From Chitinophaga costaii (lineage in GTDB: Bacteria; Bacteroidota; Bacteroidia; Chitinophagales; Chitinophagaceae): DNA of 64,000 bases. Numbering within the stretch: position 1 is the stretch's first letter; the number at the start of each line of letters is the position of its first letter. The stretch is from assembly GCF_900094705.1 (NCBI RefSeq), contig NZ_FMAR01000007.1:124001-188000 (forward strand). The letters are read 5' to 3'. Under the pieces are notes generated by a model. That model was given only the letters and a program-made list of their open reading frames with translations. It made no database searches and was not told the origin of the DNA. Positions 27,611 to 36,954 of the stretch are shown here, piece after piece. The position numbers were made by a program, and so were the translations under genes.

Positions 27611-28204
27611 ATGTTAAAGATCGGAATTACGGGTGGTATAGGCTCTGGTAAAAGCACCGTAGCCGGCATGTTTGCAGTACTGGGCATCCCGGTGTACTTT
27701 GCCGACGATGCGGCCAAACGCCTTATGAATACAGATCCCCGGCTTATGGCCGACATCCGCCTCCACTTCGGCGATGCGGCTTATACCCCGGAAGGCCAAT
27801 TAGACCGCAAATACCTGGGGAATATTGTCTTTAATGATCCCCAACGCCTGGCCCTGCTCAACACACTTACCCATCCTGCTACAATCCGCGACTCAGCATC
27901 CTGGGCGGAAAAACAAACCACGCCTTATGTGATCAAAGAAGCGGCTATCCTCTTTGAAACCGGCTCTAACCACTACCTGGATGAAGTTATTGGCGTATCG
28001 GCCCCCAAAGCGTTGCGCATTCAAAGGGTTATGGAACGCGACCACGTGACCCGGGAAGAGGTGCTGGCGCGCATGCGCAAGCAGATAGACGAGGATATAA
28101 AAATGCGTCTCTCCGATCATATTATCTTCAATGATGAGCAGCAACTGGTCATTCCGCAGGTACTTGCCCTGCACGAAAAATTATTGGCCAGGGCCAAGGC
28201 CTGA
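27611..28204 (+). CDS. coaE: Dephospho-CoA kinase
   Basis: Last step of coenzyme A synthesis. I chose the ATG at 27611 (MLKIGITGGIGSGKSTVAG), which puts the P-loop at residues 8-16 as in the family; the frame is open 48 bp further upstream but the -7 element TACCTTTG lies in that stretch. At 197 aa the length is standard. The lid region IQRVMERDHVTREEVLARM and the DEDIKMRLSDHIIFND segment are typical. Confidence 0.94.
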   Translation: MLKIGITGGIGSGKSTVAGMFAVLGIPVYFADDAAKRLMNTDPRLMADIRLHFGDAAYTPEGQLDRKYLGNIVFNDPQRLALLNTLTHPATIRDSASWAEKQTTPYVIKEAAILFETGSNHYLDEVIGVSAPKALRIQRVMERDHVTREEVLARMRKQIDEDIKMRLSDHIIFNDEQQLVIPQVLALHEKLLARAKA

Positions 28205-28317
28205 CTTTTTAATTCGACCTACAGGCCTGTTCACCCATGTAATGGAATAGTTGTTGATGGAAAGCGATAGTTTACATTTTGCCGTATATTCAGGTTCAAA
28301 CCTATTCTATTCATGTT

Positions 28318-29058
28318 TTGAAGGCTTTTCCCCTGGCAGTTTTTGCCGCCGCTTTATTGCTGCCAGCATTGGCCAACGGTCAGCAGCACATTACAGGACG
28401 TACGCTCCGTAAAGACTCGGTTCCAATTCCCGGCGTGTCTATCGTAAACCGTAGGCTGCAAATAGCTACGGCTTCGGATGCAAATGCCAACTTCGATCTA
28501 CAGGCCTTTACGGGAGATACCATTTTATTTTCCGGACTCAACATCATTGCCCGCTACTGGATAGTGCCGTACAATGCCGGCCGCAACATCCAAAACATTT
28601 TCCTGCAATCCCGCGTAATGGATCTGATGCCAGTTTCCATCCGCCGTCATACTTACAGCGACGACTCTATTGCTGTGCGCAAGGAATATGCTTCCTCCTT
28701 CAACTTCCGCCGGCCCCGCTTCACCGAAGTTGTAGCACTTGGCTTCCCCGGTATTGGGGTAAATATTAACCAGTTGTACAAAGCTTTGCGGATTAAGAAC
28801 AATAAACACAAAATTTTCTTTCGCAATCAGCTCATCAGCTACGAGCATGAAGGTTTTGTGAGTGCCCATTATACAGAAAGCCTGGTAGCATCCACCGTGC
28901 CGCTGCGCGGCGATTCGCTAACCTACTTTGTGAACAAATACCGGCCTACCTATGAGCAGGTACACGATGGCAGTGATTATGATATGTTATATTTTATTCA
29001 CCAATCTTACAAACGTTTCTGCGACAGCTTGCAGCATTTAAATGCTCCACCACAGTAA
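28318..29058 (+). CDS. Exported protein with carboxypeptidase-regulatory-like domain
   Basis: About 246 aa. The start is best placed at TTG 28318, giving the signal peptide MKAFPLAVFAAALLLPALANGQQ; the nearest ATG (28313) is in another frame and stops after two codons. After the signal, residues about 25-100 look like a CarboxypepD_reg-like beta domain (ITGRTLRKDSVPIPGVSIVNRRLQIATASDANANFDLQAF). The C-terminal half is unassigned. Such domains occur at the N-terminus of TonB receptors but here it stands alone with a C-terminal region of unknown fold. Confidence 0.65.
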   Translation: MKAFPLAVFAAALLLPALANGQQHITGRTLRKDSVPIPGVSIVNRRLQIATASDANANFDLQAFTGDTILFSGLNIIARYWIVPYNAGRNIQNIFLQSRVMDLMPVSIRRHTYSDDSIAVRKEYASSFNFRRPRFTEVVALGFPGIGVNINQLYKALRIKNNKHKIFFRNQLISYEHEGFVSAHYTESLVASTVPLRGDSLTYFVNKYRPTYEQVHDGSDYDMLYFIHQSYKRFCDSLQHLNAPPQ

Positions 29059-29097
29059 TCTTCCCAGCCAGCGCAGCATGCAATAACTTCCCAATGC

Positions 29098-29129
29098 AAA
29101 AAGGTCCCGCCAACTGGCAGGACCTTTTC
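29098..29129. terminator. Bidirectional terminator between convergent genes
   Basis: Arms 29099-29107 and 29120-29128 (AAAAGGTCC/GGACCTTTT) with a short inner extension. Confidence 0.85.
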
Positions 29130-29151
29130 TATCAAACATTAACTAGTCAGC

Positions 29152-32100
29152 TTATTTTTTCACCGTGGCTACGGTTGTTTTTGTATCCAGTTCTATTACA
29201 TCGCTTTCGTTAGCCAGCTCGTTCTTGTGGTCGAAATCCACCAGTACCGGGGCTGCCACGAAGATAGAAGAGTAAGTACCAGTGATCACACCGATCAGCA
29301 TGGCGAAAGCAAAACCACGGGTTACTTCTCCACCAAATACAAACAAGATCAGGATGGTCAGGAACACCGTGAGCGATGTCATAATAGTACGGCTCAGGGT
29401 ATTGTTGATGGCGTTATTGATCAAAGTATTCCGGTCGCCGTTTTTAGTGGTGCGGAAGTTCTCCCGGATACGGTCGAATACAATCACCGTATCATTCATC
29501 GAGAAGCCAATTACCGTAAGGATGGCCGCGATAAAATGCTGGTCCAGTTCCAGGGGGAAGGGTACTACATCTTTCAGGAAAGAAAACACCGCCAGGGTTA
29601 CCAATACGTCGTGCAGCAGGGAGAAAATGGTACCCAGGGAGTATTGCCATTTACTAAAGCGCAGCAGGATATAGAGGAAGATTACTACCAGCGAGAAGAT
29701 TGTTGCTTTAATGGCTCCCCCGCGCAGCGCCACAGAAATCGTAGGCGATACAGTTTCAGACCCAAGCAAGTTCTTGGTCATAAACTGCTCGTAGGTGGTA
29801 GACGGGTTATTGTAAGGTTTCAGGCCTTCATACAATTTTTGGGAAACTTCTTTGTCTGCCTGCTGTCCGGCTTCTTCCACTTTATAAGCAGTGGTGATAG
29901 AGAGCTGATTAGCGTTACCAAAGGTTTTCACTACCGGCTCGGAACCAAATACATCTTTCAGGTGTTCAGTTACTTTGGCCTGGTCTACCGCCTGATCGAA
30001 ACGCACCGTGTAGCTGCGGCCACCGGAGAAGTCTACCCCTGCACGGAAACCATGGAAGAAGGATGCAATACCCAACACCATTACAACGGCAGAAATGATA
30101 TAAGCAAATTTGCGTTTGCCTACAAAATCGAAATTAGCGTGTTTAAAGATCTTACGGGAGATTGGCGTAAAGTATTCGAAGTGGCGGTTCTTGGTAGTCC
30201 ACCAGTCGGTTACCAGGCGGGATACCATGATACCGCAGAACAGCGACAGCAACAGACCGATAATCTGTGTGGTGGCAAAGCCCAATACCGGGCCAAGGCC
30301 GAAGTAAAACAGGATGCAGGCCGTGAGCAGGGAGGTGATGTGACCATCTAACACAGGTGCATATGATTTTTTATAACCGTCGATGATAGCCTGCTGGTAG
30401 GTTTTACCACGGCTTAGTTCATCCTTGATACGTTCAAATATAATTACGTTGGTATCTACTGCCATACCCACAGTGAGTACCAGACCGGCAATACCAGGCA
30501 TCGTGAGCGTCGCTCCCAGGGAAGCCAGTATACCGAAGGTGAACAGCAGGTTCAGGATCAGGGCGATGTTGGCCACGATACCACCGGTATTGTAGTACAC
30601 CAGCATCAGCACAAAGATCACGGCGAAAGAGATGAGGAAGGAAGTGGCACCGGCGTGGATAGAATCTGCACCGAGGCTGGGTCCTACTACTTGTTCCTGT
30701 ACAATTACTGCGGGTGCTGGCATTTTACCTGATTCCAGGATATTGGCCAGGTCTTTACCTTCTTCGGGGCTAAAGTTGCCAGAGATAGAGGAAGTGCCAC
30801 CGGGAATTTCTGCCCGAACAGAAGGAGCAGAATATACGGTACCATCCAGTACTACAGCGATGTAGTTAACGCTGAACGGATCGTTTTCTGCAAAATTGAG
30901 CGAAACATCGTGGGTCATTTTGCGCCATTCTCTGGCACCAATGTTATCCATGGTCATATCTACTTCCACCTTGCCTTCGCGTACGTCGCTGCGGGAGCTT
31001 ACAATACGTTCGCCACCTACACGGGGTGTAGGATTGGCAGGATTTACCTTCAGGCCATACACTTCAATATAACCGTGTTTGTCTTCTTTATTTTCAGGGC
31101 CAAAAGACAGCACAAAATCTTTAGGCAAGAGATTTTTTACGGCGGGAATATCGAGGTAAGCACGCAGGGTGGCAGTATCCTTTGGTAAAATATGTCCAAT
31201 GTAAGGAGCTGGAGCTATCTGGCCATCCTGTGTTACGTTGGGAGCTAAGATGCTGAACAGCGGGTTCTGGCGGCGAATTTCCTCCTGTTGCTGTTCTTTG
31301 CTATTGGCAGCTGTAGCGTTCTTATCTTTTTTCTTAGTGCTGTCGCCCAGGTATTGGCTGAGGCTGGCGCTTCCTGCGGAAGTGTCTTTGGCAGTGGTAC
31401 TTGCAGTGGTGGGTGCAGTACTGTCTTTCTTCGCGGAAGAATCGACAGCAGATTTGCCGGATTGTGCCGCGCGGATCGCTTCATTGATGGGTTGAAGGAT
31501 CGTGTTATAGGTTTCTGTACTACTCTTATATACCTCGCGGAATTCCAGATTGGCCGTAGCCTGGAGGTATTTGCGCACACGGTCGCGGTTGTCTACACCG
31601 GCCAGTTCTACGGAAATGATACCTTTATTTTCATCCAGGCTCACGTTGGGCTGGGAAACGCCGAATTTATCAATACGTTTTTGCAGCACCAGGTAAGTAT
31701 TCTGGATGGCGGCACGGGTTTCTCGGCGCAGTACGTCCAGTACTTTAGCGTTGGAGGTATTGAAATCAATCTCTTTGGTATATGCATTAGCAAAGATGCC
31801 CGCCAGTTTGCCACTAGGATTTATTTCTTCGTAAGCCTGCCCGAACAGGGTTACGTAGTCGGACTGAGAGGTTTTTTTGTGTTCGTTGGCCAGTTTCAGT
31901 GCCTGGTTAAAAGCGCCGTCCTTGGAGTGACCAGACAGGGAACGTATTACATCTTCCACACTCACGTCCAGTACCACGTGCATACCCCCTTGCAGATCCA
32001 GGCCGAGATTCAGTTCTCTTTCCTTTGCAGTGGCGTAGTTTACGTACCACGGGAAGCCGGCAATCTCTTTATTGCCAACGCTATCGAGGATGGCTTGTTT

Positions 32101-32325
32101 ACGGAGTTTCACCAGATCGGACAGTGTATCCTGGTAGAATGCCTGCTGTTCTGCATTACCAGCATATTTTGTGGTAGCGGCAGGAAAGCTTTTGAACACA
32201 TCACTTTGTGCCTGTTCATTTACCTTCTTGTCATAATTGCGTACCACAAACGTGAAGGACAATTGATACACAGAGATAAGGATCAGTGCGACGGTAAAAA
32301 CTCTTACAAGTCCTTTAAGTTGCAT
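29152..32325 (-). CDS. secDF: Protein translocase subunits SecD and SecF, fused
   Basis: Proton-driven export motor in the inner membrane; SecD and SecF are one 1057-aa chain, as usual in Bacteroidota. The SecD part has LGLDLQGGMHVVLDVS near residue 115, a periplasmic P1 domain, and the membrane block GMAVDTNVIIFERI. The SecF part starts near residue 740, with GVDFSGGRSYTVRF and GFSMNDTVIVFDRIREN. Odd: a ~60-residue Ser/Thr/Lys/Ala-rich insertion (about 295-355) sits in the P1 region. The -7 element TATCTTTG (minus, 32361-32368) lies 35 bp upstream. Confidence 0.96.
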   Translation of the reverse strand: MQLKGLVRVFTVALILISVYQLSFTFVVRNYDKKVNEQAQSDVFKSFPAATTKYAGNAEQQAFYQDTLSDLVKLRKQAILDSVGNKEIAGFPWYVNYATAKERELNLGLDLQGGMHVVLDVSVEDVIRSLSGHSKDGAFNQALKLANEHKKTSQSDYVTLFGQAYEEINPSGKLAGIFANAYTKEIDFNTSNAKVLDVLRRETRAAIQNTYLVLQKRIDKFGVSQPNVSLDENKGIISVELAGVDNRDRVRKYLQATANLEFREVYKSSTETYNTILQPINEAIRAAQSGKSAVDSSAKKDSTAPTTASTTAKDTSAGSASLSQYLGDSTKKKDKNATAANSKEQQQEEIRRQNPLFSILAPNVTQDGQIAPAPYIGHILPKDTATLRAYLDIPAVKNLLPKDFVLSFGPENKEDKHGYIEVYGLKVNPANPTPRVGGERIVSSRSDVREGKVEVDMTMDNIGAREWRKMTHDVSLNFAENDPFSVNYIAVVLDGTVYSAPSVRAEIPGGTSSISGNFSPEEGKDLANILESGKMPAPAVIVQEQVVGPSLGADSIHAGATSFLISFAVIFVLMLVYYNTGGIVANIALILNLLFTFGILASLGATLTMPGIAGLVLTVGMAVDTNVIIFERIKDELSRGKTYQQAIIDGYKKSYAPVLDGHITSLLTACILFYFGLGPVLGFATTQIIGLLLSLFCGIMVSRLVTDWWTTKNRHFEYFTPISRKIFKHANFDFVGKRKFAYIISAVVMVLGIASFFHGFRAGVDFSGGRSYTVRFDQAVDQAKVTEHLKDVFGSEPVVKTFGNANQLSITTAYKVEEAGQQADKEVSQKLYEGLKPYNNPSTTYEQFMTKNLLGSETVSPTISVALRGGAIKATIFSLVVIFLYILLRFSKWQYSLGTIFSLLHDVLVTLAVFSFLKDVVPFPLELDQHFIAAILTVIGFSMNDTVIVFDRIRENFRTTKNGDRNTLINNAINNTLSRTIMTSLTVFLTILILFVFGGEVTRGFAFAMLIGVITGTYSSIFVAAPVLVDFDHKNELANESDVIELDTKTTVATVKK

Positions 32326-33107
32326 ATTGTATCGGGTTTAAAAAAAATTTTTTAGAGTTGCAAAGATAGAATTTAAATTGATATATTAAAGAGCCGTTAA
32401 AAACCGCCGAAATTTAATAGTGGCGCTGCTTTCAGGCAATGAGGGCAGGAAAGTGGAATTTTTGTGCCTTCTGCCGGCAGAAGCCTGGCAGGACTGGTTC
32501 TACATACATTTACAACTTTCAACATTTCAGATGCATTCAGGCAAGGGCCGGCTACAGATCCCTGGTTCCAGGATTTCTAACATACCACACAACCACAGAA
32601 CGGTGACGCATCAACCCTAATTCGCCAGTTTGGCGAGGTTTAGCACACCCGGACGGATTGTGATGCGCGCAATGTACCTTATTTTCATGATTTTTACTAC
32701 CAAGTTGAGCCGGACCAGTATTTTTACCCGGCGTACACGATGAAAGGAACGATGACCGCAGCATAGCCGGTAAATAATGTGCTTCCCCGCGCCAGACCAT
32801 TCCTTTATTAGGATGTTTTCCACCCTTTCCGCCCGCAAGTGACTGAAACTGCTAACCTTGTACCGGTGCGATCTACCTAAATTTTGGGGGGCGCTGTAAC
32901 TTTTAACAAAAACTTTCGTCTTAGGATGTAAGACTGTGCAAGGGTGCTGTTGCTTCAGGAAACAACAGATAAGCCTGTTTGCCTGCCAAACGGGGAAACC
33001 ATGAAAATATTACCCGGTCCTGCGACGTTTAATGGATCTATACATTGCACTGCAACCAAAGTCATTATTATTAAACCTTTTGAAACACTTAAATAAAGTT
33101 CACCAAT
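32326..33107. other. 782-bp intergenic region, the longest in the window
   Basis: Between divergent secDF and the DUF4397 gene. No frame convinces me. One open stretch (32644-32766, plus) reads like protein at its end (YFHDFYYQVEPDQYFYPAY) but has no start and no recognised family; it might be a gene remnant. Otherwise only promoters are expected here. Confidence 0.5.
32361..32368 (-). promoter_or_regulatory. -7 element of secDF
   Basis: TATCTTTG on the minus strand matches TAnnTTTG, 35 bp before the start codon. Confidence 0.55.
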
Positions 33108-33809
33108 ATGATCAGACAAAAATTTGCAGGTTTTCTGATGGCTGCCAGCCTCCTGGGAATGACGACAATGACCGCCTGTTTAAAAACATCCAACAGTAGC
33201 ACCCAGACCACCTGGGCATACTCTACGGTAATCAACGCTTATCCGGATACCGTGGGCGTTAATATAAATGACGGCTCAACCCTGTTAGACACGACCCGAT
33301 TTAAATTCCGCGACTGGACAGTGCTGCGCGATGTTCCGGGCATTCATAACTACAACTTCACCACTTATCAAACTTCTACACAGGTAGCCGGTTTGGTAGC
33401 TGCCAGCTTCGATTCTCTCAGCTATCATACTATTATCCTGTATGGAGTAGGTAAAATTGCCAACCTATCCGAGAATTTCGACGGTACTACTGCCGATTCT
33501 GCCAATATCCGCTTCTATCACCTGAGTGATACTACTGCACCGGTAGATGTATACATTAATAACCAGATCGTATTCTCCCAGGTTTCCTACACGCCCAGCA
33601 CGGGTTTCTTCCAGACCTGGACAAAGTTCCCGGCCTCCAGCAACGCCAACCTGCAGGTGAAATTGCATAGTAACGACTCTGTGATTGTGACCAGAACTAT
33701 AGACCTGGTGCAAGCAAACGCCTACCAGCTTTACCTCAATGGTTACCTTCACGGCGTTGGATCCCAGAAAATCTATGTGAACCTGGCTTCTTACGCCACC
33801 AGTTATTAA
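33108..33809 (+). CDS. DUF4397 lipoprotein
   Basis: A 233-aa surface or periplasmic lipoprotein with a typical lipobox (TTMTAC, Cys24). The body follows the DUF4397 pattern of paired immunoglobulin-like strands: VINAYPDTVGVNINDGSTLL, YHTIILYGVGK, ANIRFYHLSDTTAPVDVYINNQIVF, NAYQLYLNGYLHG. Such proteins are abundant in Chitinophagaceae and their function is unknown. Monocistronic, ending at an exceptionally long hairpin terminator. Confidence 0.8.
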   Translation: MIRQKFAGFLMAASLLGMTTMTACLKTSNSSTQTTWAYSTVINAYPDTVGVNINDGSTLLDTTRFKFRDWTVLRDVPGIHNYNFTTYQTSTQVAGLVAASFDSLSYHTIILYGVGKIANLSENFDGTTADSANIRFYHLSDTTAPVDVYINNQIVFSQVSYTPSTGFFQTWTKFPASSNANLQVKLHSNDSVIVTRTIDLVQANAYQLYLNGYLHGVGSQKIYVNLASYATSY

Positions 33810-33863
33810 TGAATATTATAAACCAGATAGCTGGCGTATAATACACATATATATTTTACATAT

Positions 33864-33910
33864 CTAATTCAAAAAGCCCGCAACCATTTGTTGCGGGCTT
33901 TTTGAATTAG
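33864..33910 (+). terminator. Long perfect hairpin terminator after the DUF4397 gene
   Basis: A 21-bp perfect stem (33864-33884 with 33890-33910) with a 5-nt loop; the stem itself contains A5/T5, so it may act on both strands. Confidence 0.9.
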
Positions 33911-33955
33911 TAAGGCGTTCCTCTATTTTGCACCATTTAATACAATTATTTTTTT

Positions 33956-33963
33956 TAGGTTTG
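33956..33963 (+). promoter_or_regulatory. -7 element of the aminotransferase gene
   Basis: TAGGTTTG matches TAnnTTTG, 26 bp before the ATG. TTTG at 33927-33930 is 25 bp upstream, longer than the usual 19-21. Confidence 0.45.
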
Positions 33964-33989
33964 TCGGCCAAGGCCATAATCTATTCATC

Positions 33990-35186
33990 ATGACATTTCA
34001 ATTAGCAGAGCGACTTTCCCGAATTTCTGAGCCACAGACGATCAAAATGGCAAAACTCAGCCGTGAGTTAAAAGCACAAGGTATAGACATAATAGACCTG
34101 AGTATAGGCGAACCGGATTTTGATACGCCTGTGCATATCCGCGATGCCGCTAAGAAGGCCTTGGATGAAGGTTATACCCACTACACGCCGGTAGCCGGTT
34201 ATGCAGACTTGCGTGCGGCGGTAGCGCAAAAGTTTAAACGGGATAATAAGCTGGATTACACCGCAGAACAGATTGTTGTTTCTACCGGTGCCAAACAAAG
34301 CATTGCCAACTTAGTGCTTAGCGTAGTAAACCCTGGGGATGAAGTGATCATTCCCACTCCTTACTGGGTAACTTATTCAGAGTTAGTAAGGCTTTGCCAT
34401 GGCGACATTAAATTTGTGGCATGCAGCGTTGAAAACAATTACAAGATCACCCCTGCTCAACTGGAAGCAGCCATTACTCCTAAAACCAAGCTGTTTATGT
34501 TTTCGTCCCCGTGCAATCCTTCGGGTTCGGTATATTCCAAAGCAGAATTGGAAGGCCTGGCAGCCGTATTCCAGCGGCATCCACAGGTATACATCATGTC
34601 TGATGAAATTTATGAATATATTAATTACTCCGGACCTCATGAAAGCATTGCTCAATTTCCGGCAATTAAAGACCAGGTGATCATCATCAATGGTTTGAGT
34701 AAAGGTTTTGCCATGACGGGCTGGCGTTTGGGGTATACGGCATCGGCACTGCCGCTGGCCAAAGCATTCGACAAAATTCAAAGCCAGTTTACTTCCGCCA
34801 CCAGCTCTATTTCCCAGCGTGCTGCGGTAACTGCCCTCACCGGCGACCTGCTTACTGCCCAATCCATGGTAGAAGAATTCCGCAAGCGCCGCGACTTCAT
34901 TGCTGCTGGCCTGGCCGCTATCCCGGGATTGAAGGTGAATGAGCCTGAAGGCGCTTTTTATATGTTTCCCGATATAAGCGCGTTCTTTGGGAAGTCTTTT
35001 GAAGGAGAAACCATTGAGAATGCAGACGATCTTTGTATGTTCCTGCTACACAAAGCCCATGTAAGCACGGTAGCCGGCGGGGCTTTCGGAACGCCAAACT
35101 GCATACGACTGTCTTACGCCACTAGCATGGATAAGCTGGGTAAAGGCCTGGAACGTTTGGGCACCTGGTTAGGCAAACTTTCTTAA
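33990..35186 (+). CDS. aspC: Aspartate-type aminotransferase (class I/II, PLP)
   Basis: A 398-aa PLP enzyme. Motifs: DLSIGEPDFDTPVHI at the N-terminus, STGAKQSIANLVL for phosphate binding, SSPCNPSGSVYSKAEL, the SDEIYEYI strand, and the PLP lysine in INGLSKGFAMTGWRLGY. These match the subgroup Ib aspartate aminotransferases, for example that of Thermus, which also may act on prephenate. Transfers the amino group between aspartate and 2-oxoglutarate. Ends at a GC-rich terminator. Confidence 0.88.
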   Translation: MTFQLAERLSRISEPQTIKMAKLSRELKAQGIDIIDLSIGEPDFDTPVHIRDAAKKALDEGYTHYTPVAGYADLRAAVAQKFKRDNKLDYTAEQIVVSTGAKQSIANLVLSVVNPGDEVIIPTPYWVTYSELVRLCHGDIKFVACSVENNYKITPAQLEAAITPKTKLFMFSSPCNPSGSVYSKAELEGLAAVFQRHPQVYIMSDEIYEYINYSGPHESIAQFPAIKDQVIIINGLSKGFAMTGWRLGYTASALPLAKAFDKIQSQFTSATSSISQRAAVTALTGDLLTAQSMVEEFRKRRDFIAAGLAAIPGLKVNEPEGAFYMFPDISAFFGKSFEGETIENADDLCMFLLHKAHVSTVAGGAFGTPNCIRLSYATSMDKLGKGLERLGTWLGKLS

Positions 35187-35207
35187 CTTATTGTTGCAGG
35201 ATATAAG

Positions 35208-35247
35208 ATGGCCGGGGCTATAAAGTATAACACCCCGGCCATTTTTC
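35208..35247 (+). terminator. Terminator after the aminotransferase gene
   Basis: A perfect 10-bp stem ATGGCCGGGG (35208-35217) with CCCCGGCCAT (35233-35242), then T5. Confidence 0.88.
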
Positions 35248-35270
35248 TATCATTACATAACACATTTTTA

Positions 35271-35278
35271 TATATTTG
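35271..35278 (+). promoter_or_regulatory. -7 element of the 186-aa membrane protein gene
   Basis: TATATTTG matches TAnnTTTG, 26 bp before the ATG at 35305. Confidence 0.45.
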
Positions 35279-35304
35279 CTGCCAACCTAAAAGACTTTGC
35301 CCTA

Positions 35305-35865
35305 ATGAATTTCTCCAATCCCACTACCCTGCTTTACATCGTGCTTACACTGGGAGCGATCTACATGATCTTTACCACTGTGAAAGACCTGGTGAAAAAG
35401 CCCAAGGCTGGTGAAGTTACTGCTACGCCCCCCGCTGGCACCACTATTCCTGGGGTGGCACCTATCGCTACAGATCATAAAACATTGCCTTTGCAATTAC
35501 AGGCCTATGAGCGCCTGGTGTTGCTAGTGGAGCGCCTCACGCCGCAAAGCCTTATCAACCGGGTGTATGATCAGGAGATGAGCGCTACTGAAATGCATGT
35601 AGCATTAATATCTACCATTAAAGCGGAATTTGATCATAACATTACCCAACAGATTTATGTAAGCAGCGGAGCCTGGGATGCGGTGAAAACGGTGAAGGAA
35701 AACACCATTGCATTGATTAACCAAACCTATTCCTCCCTGCCAGCAGGGGCCACAGCAGCAGATTTAAACAGGGCTATACTCACCATCTATATGCAGTTTC
35801 CGGAAGCGCCTACCGACCTGGCCGCCCAGATTATCAGTAGTGAAGCAAAACGTATTATGGGATAA
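35305..35865 (+). CDS. Unknown membrane-anchored protein
   Basis: A 186-aa protein with one N-terminal membrane segment (TLLYIVLTLGAIYMIFTTV, about residues 8-26), a Pro/Thr/Gly-rich linker to about residue 58, and a soluble helical domain of ~125 residues: LQLQAYERLVLLVERLTPQSLINRVYDQEMSATEMHVAL, EFDHNITQQIYVSSGAWDAVKTVKENTIALIN. The soluble part most likely faces the cytoplasm (short N-terminus, Lys-rich after the segment). It looks like a Bacteroidota-specific family I cannot name with confidence. Confidence 0.6.
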   Translation: MNFSNPTTLLYIVLTLGAIYMIFTTVKDLVKKPKAGEVTATPPAGTTIPGVAPIATDHKTLPLQLQAYERLVLLVERLTPQSLINRVYDQEMSATEMHVALISTIKAEFDHNITQQIYVSSGAWDAVKTVKENTIALINQTYSSLPAGATAADLNRAILTIYMQFPEAPTDLAAQIISSEAKRIMG

Positions 35866-35887
35866 CCATTTTACCAGACCATTTCTA

Positions 35888-35927
35888 AAAAAATACCGGC
35901 AGCGAATAATCGTGGCCGGTATTTTTT
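35888..35927. terminator. Bidirectional terminator between convergent genes
   Basis: A perfect 13-bp stem (35888-35900 with 35915-35927), A6 on one side and T6 on the other. Confidence 0.88.
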
Positions 35928-35942
35928 ATGGGATAAGTATTT

Positions 35943-36857
35943 TTATTGCTTATCTGCGTTAATGACCTCATTCAGTAAATAACCCTTCTCATCAAATAAA
36001 ATGTACAACGGCGGGCATTTGTACCAGGGTGTATTGCCATCTTTCATGTGTACCTGGATATGCAGGTGTGGTTCGGCGCTGAAACCGGAATTACCGATAC
36101 AACCCAGGGGATCGCCCTTTTTTACCCAATCATTCACCCTCACCATAACAGAGCCTTTGCGCATGTGGCCCATGAAAATGTAGCAGGTAGAGGTTTCCAG
36201 TAATACCTGGTTGGTGTTGGTAGGGCCGCGCTTCATGTTAGGTGGAATATTATCAGGATTGGTATTAAAAGCCCCTATTACGTGACCATCGCAAGGTGCG
36301 TAGATGGTGTCACCGAAGCTCACGTAATCGTGCAGGTTGCTAGAAAACACCGTATTAGCGCGGCGCCCGTACTGGTCTAATTTTACAATATCCATGGCAT
36401 ATACGGCACCACGCAGGCTGTAGTGAAACAGATTGGTGGGCAGGCCTTTGCCGCCTTGTAACACAAAGTAGTGGCCGTGTTTAAAAGGCAGGCCCATTTT
36501 TACCTGGCGGGGAAGGCCGGTGGTGCCGGTAAAATACAATACAATGAGTACACAAAGCACTATTGCTATAATACGATTAGCCCAGTGTGTCCAGGCGGGG
36601 CGCAGACGCACGTTGTCTTTTCGTTTTCTTTGCATGGCGGCGATGACCACCAGCACGAACAGGGCGCCGAAGGTATATTTCGCATACACGCTGAGGAACA
36701 CCCAGGCGCCATAGAGGTAAACGAATAAGGCCAGGCTCAGGGAAAGAAATACGAGTGATCGGGAATATTGCAGGGGCCGGGCGGCAGCTATCCACAAAAG
36801 GAACATACTACCCAGGGCCAGCACCAGCGTTAAGCCCAATAAGATAAAGACAACCAT
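35943..36857 (-). CDS. M23-type (LytM) metallopeptidase with N-terminal membrane helices
   Basis: About 304 aa. The first ~140 residues are four or so membrane helices (MVVFILLGLTLVLALGSMFLLW...), followed by a LytM/M23 peptidase domain facing the periplasm. Visible elements: NLFHYSLRGAVYAMDIVKL (His and Asp zinc ligands), ESGH-type GHMRKGS and the final HLHIQVH. Members cut peptidoglycan cross-bridges. I start at ATG 36857; a longer reading from TTG 36938 exists but its extra residues carry no clear signal. Confidence 0.8.
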   Translation of the reverse strand: MVVFILLGLTLVLALGSMFLLWIAAARPLQYSRSLVFLSLSLALFVYLYGAWVFLSVYAKYTFGALFVLVVIAAMQRKRKDNVRLRPAWTHWANRIIAIVLCVLIVLYFTGTTGLPRQVKMGLPFKHGHYFVLQGGKGLPTNLFHYSLRGAVYAMDIVKLDQYGRRANTVFSSNLHDYVSFGDTIYAPCDGHVIGAFNTNPDNIPPNMKRGPTNTNQVLLETSTCYIFMGHMRKGSVMVRVNDWVKKGDPLGCIGNSGFSAEPHLHIQVHMKDGNTPWYKCPPLYILFDEKGYLLNEVINADKQ

Positions 36858-36954
36858 AGCAATTGTTAAGAACCAGGCACAAATTATTAATAAATTTTCA
36901 CTGGAAGGAAGTCCCGCAATAATTATGTAACATTGCAACTATCGTTTCAATGCC

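Noticed and set aside
28200-28317. Extending the exported protein gene to the TTG at 28279
   Set aside because: The extra 13 residues would precede an already complete signal peptide.
32552-32838. Minus-strand short frames upstream of the DUF4397 gene
   Set aside because: Two overlapping frames with no start context and no protein-family signs.
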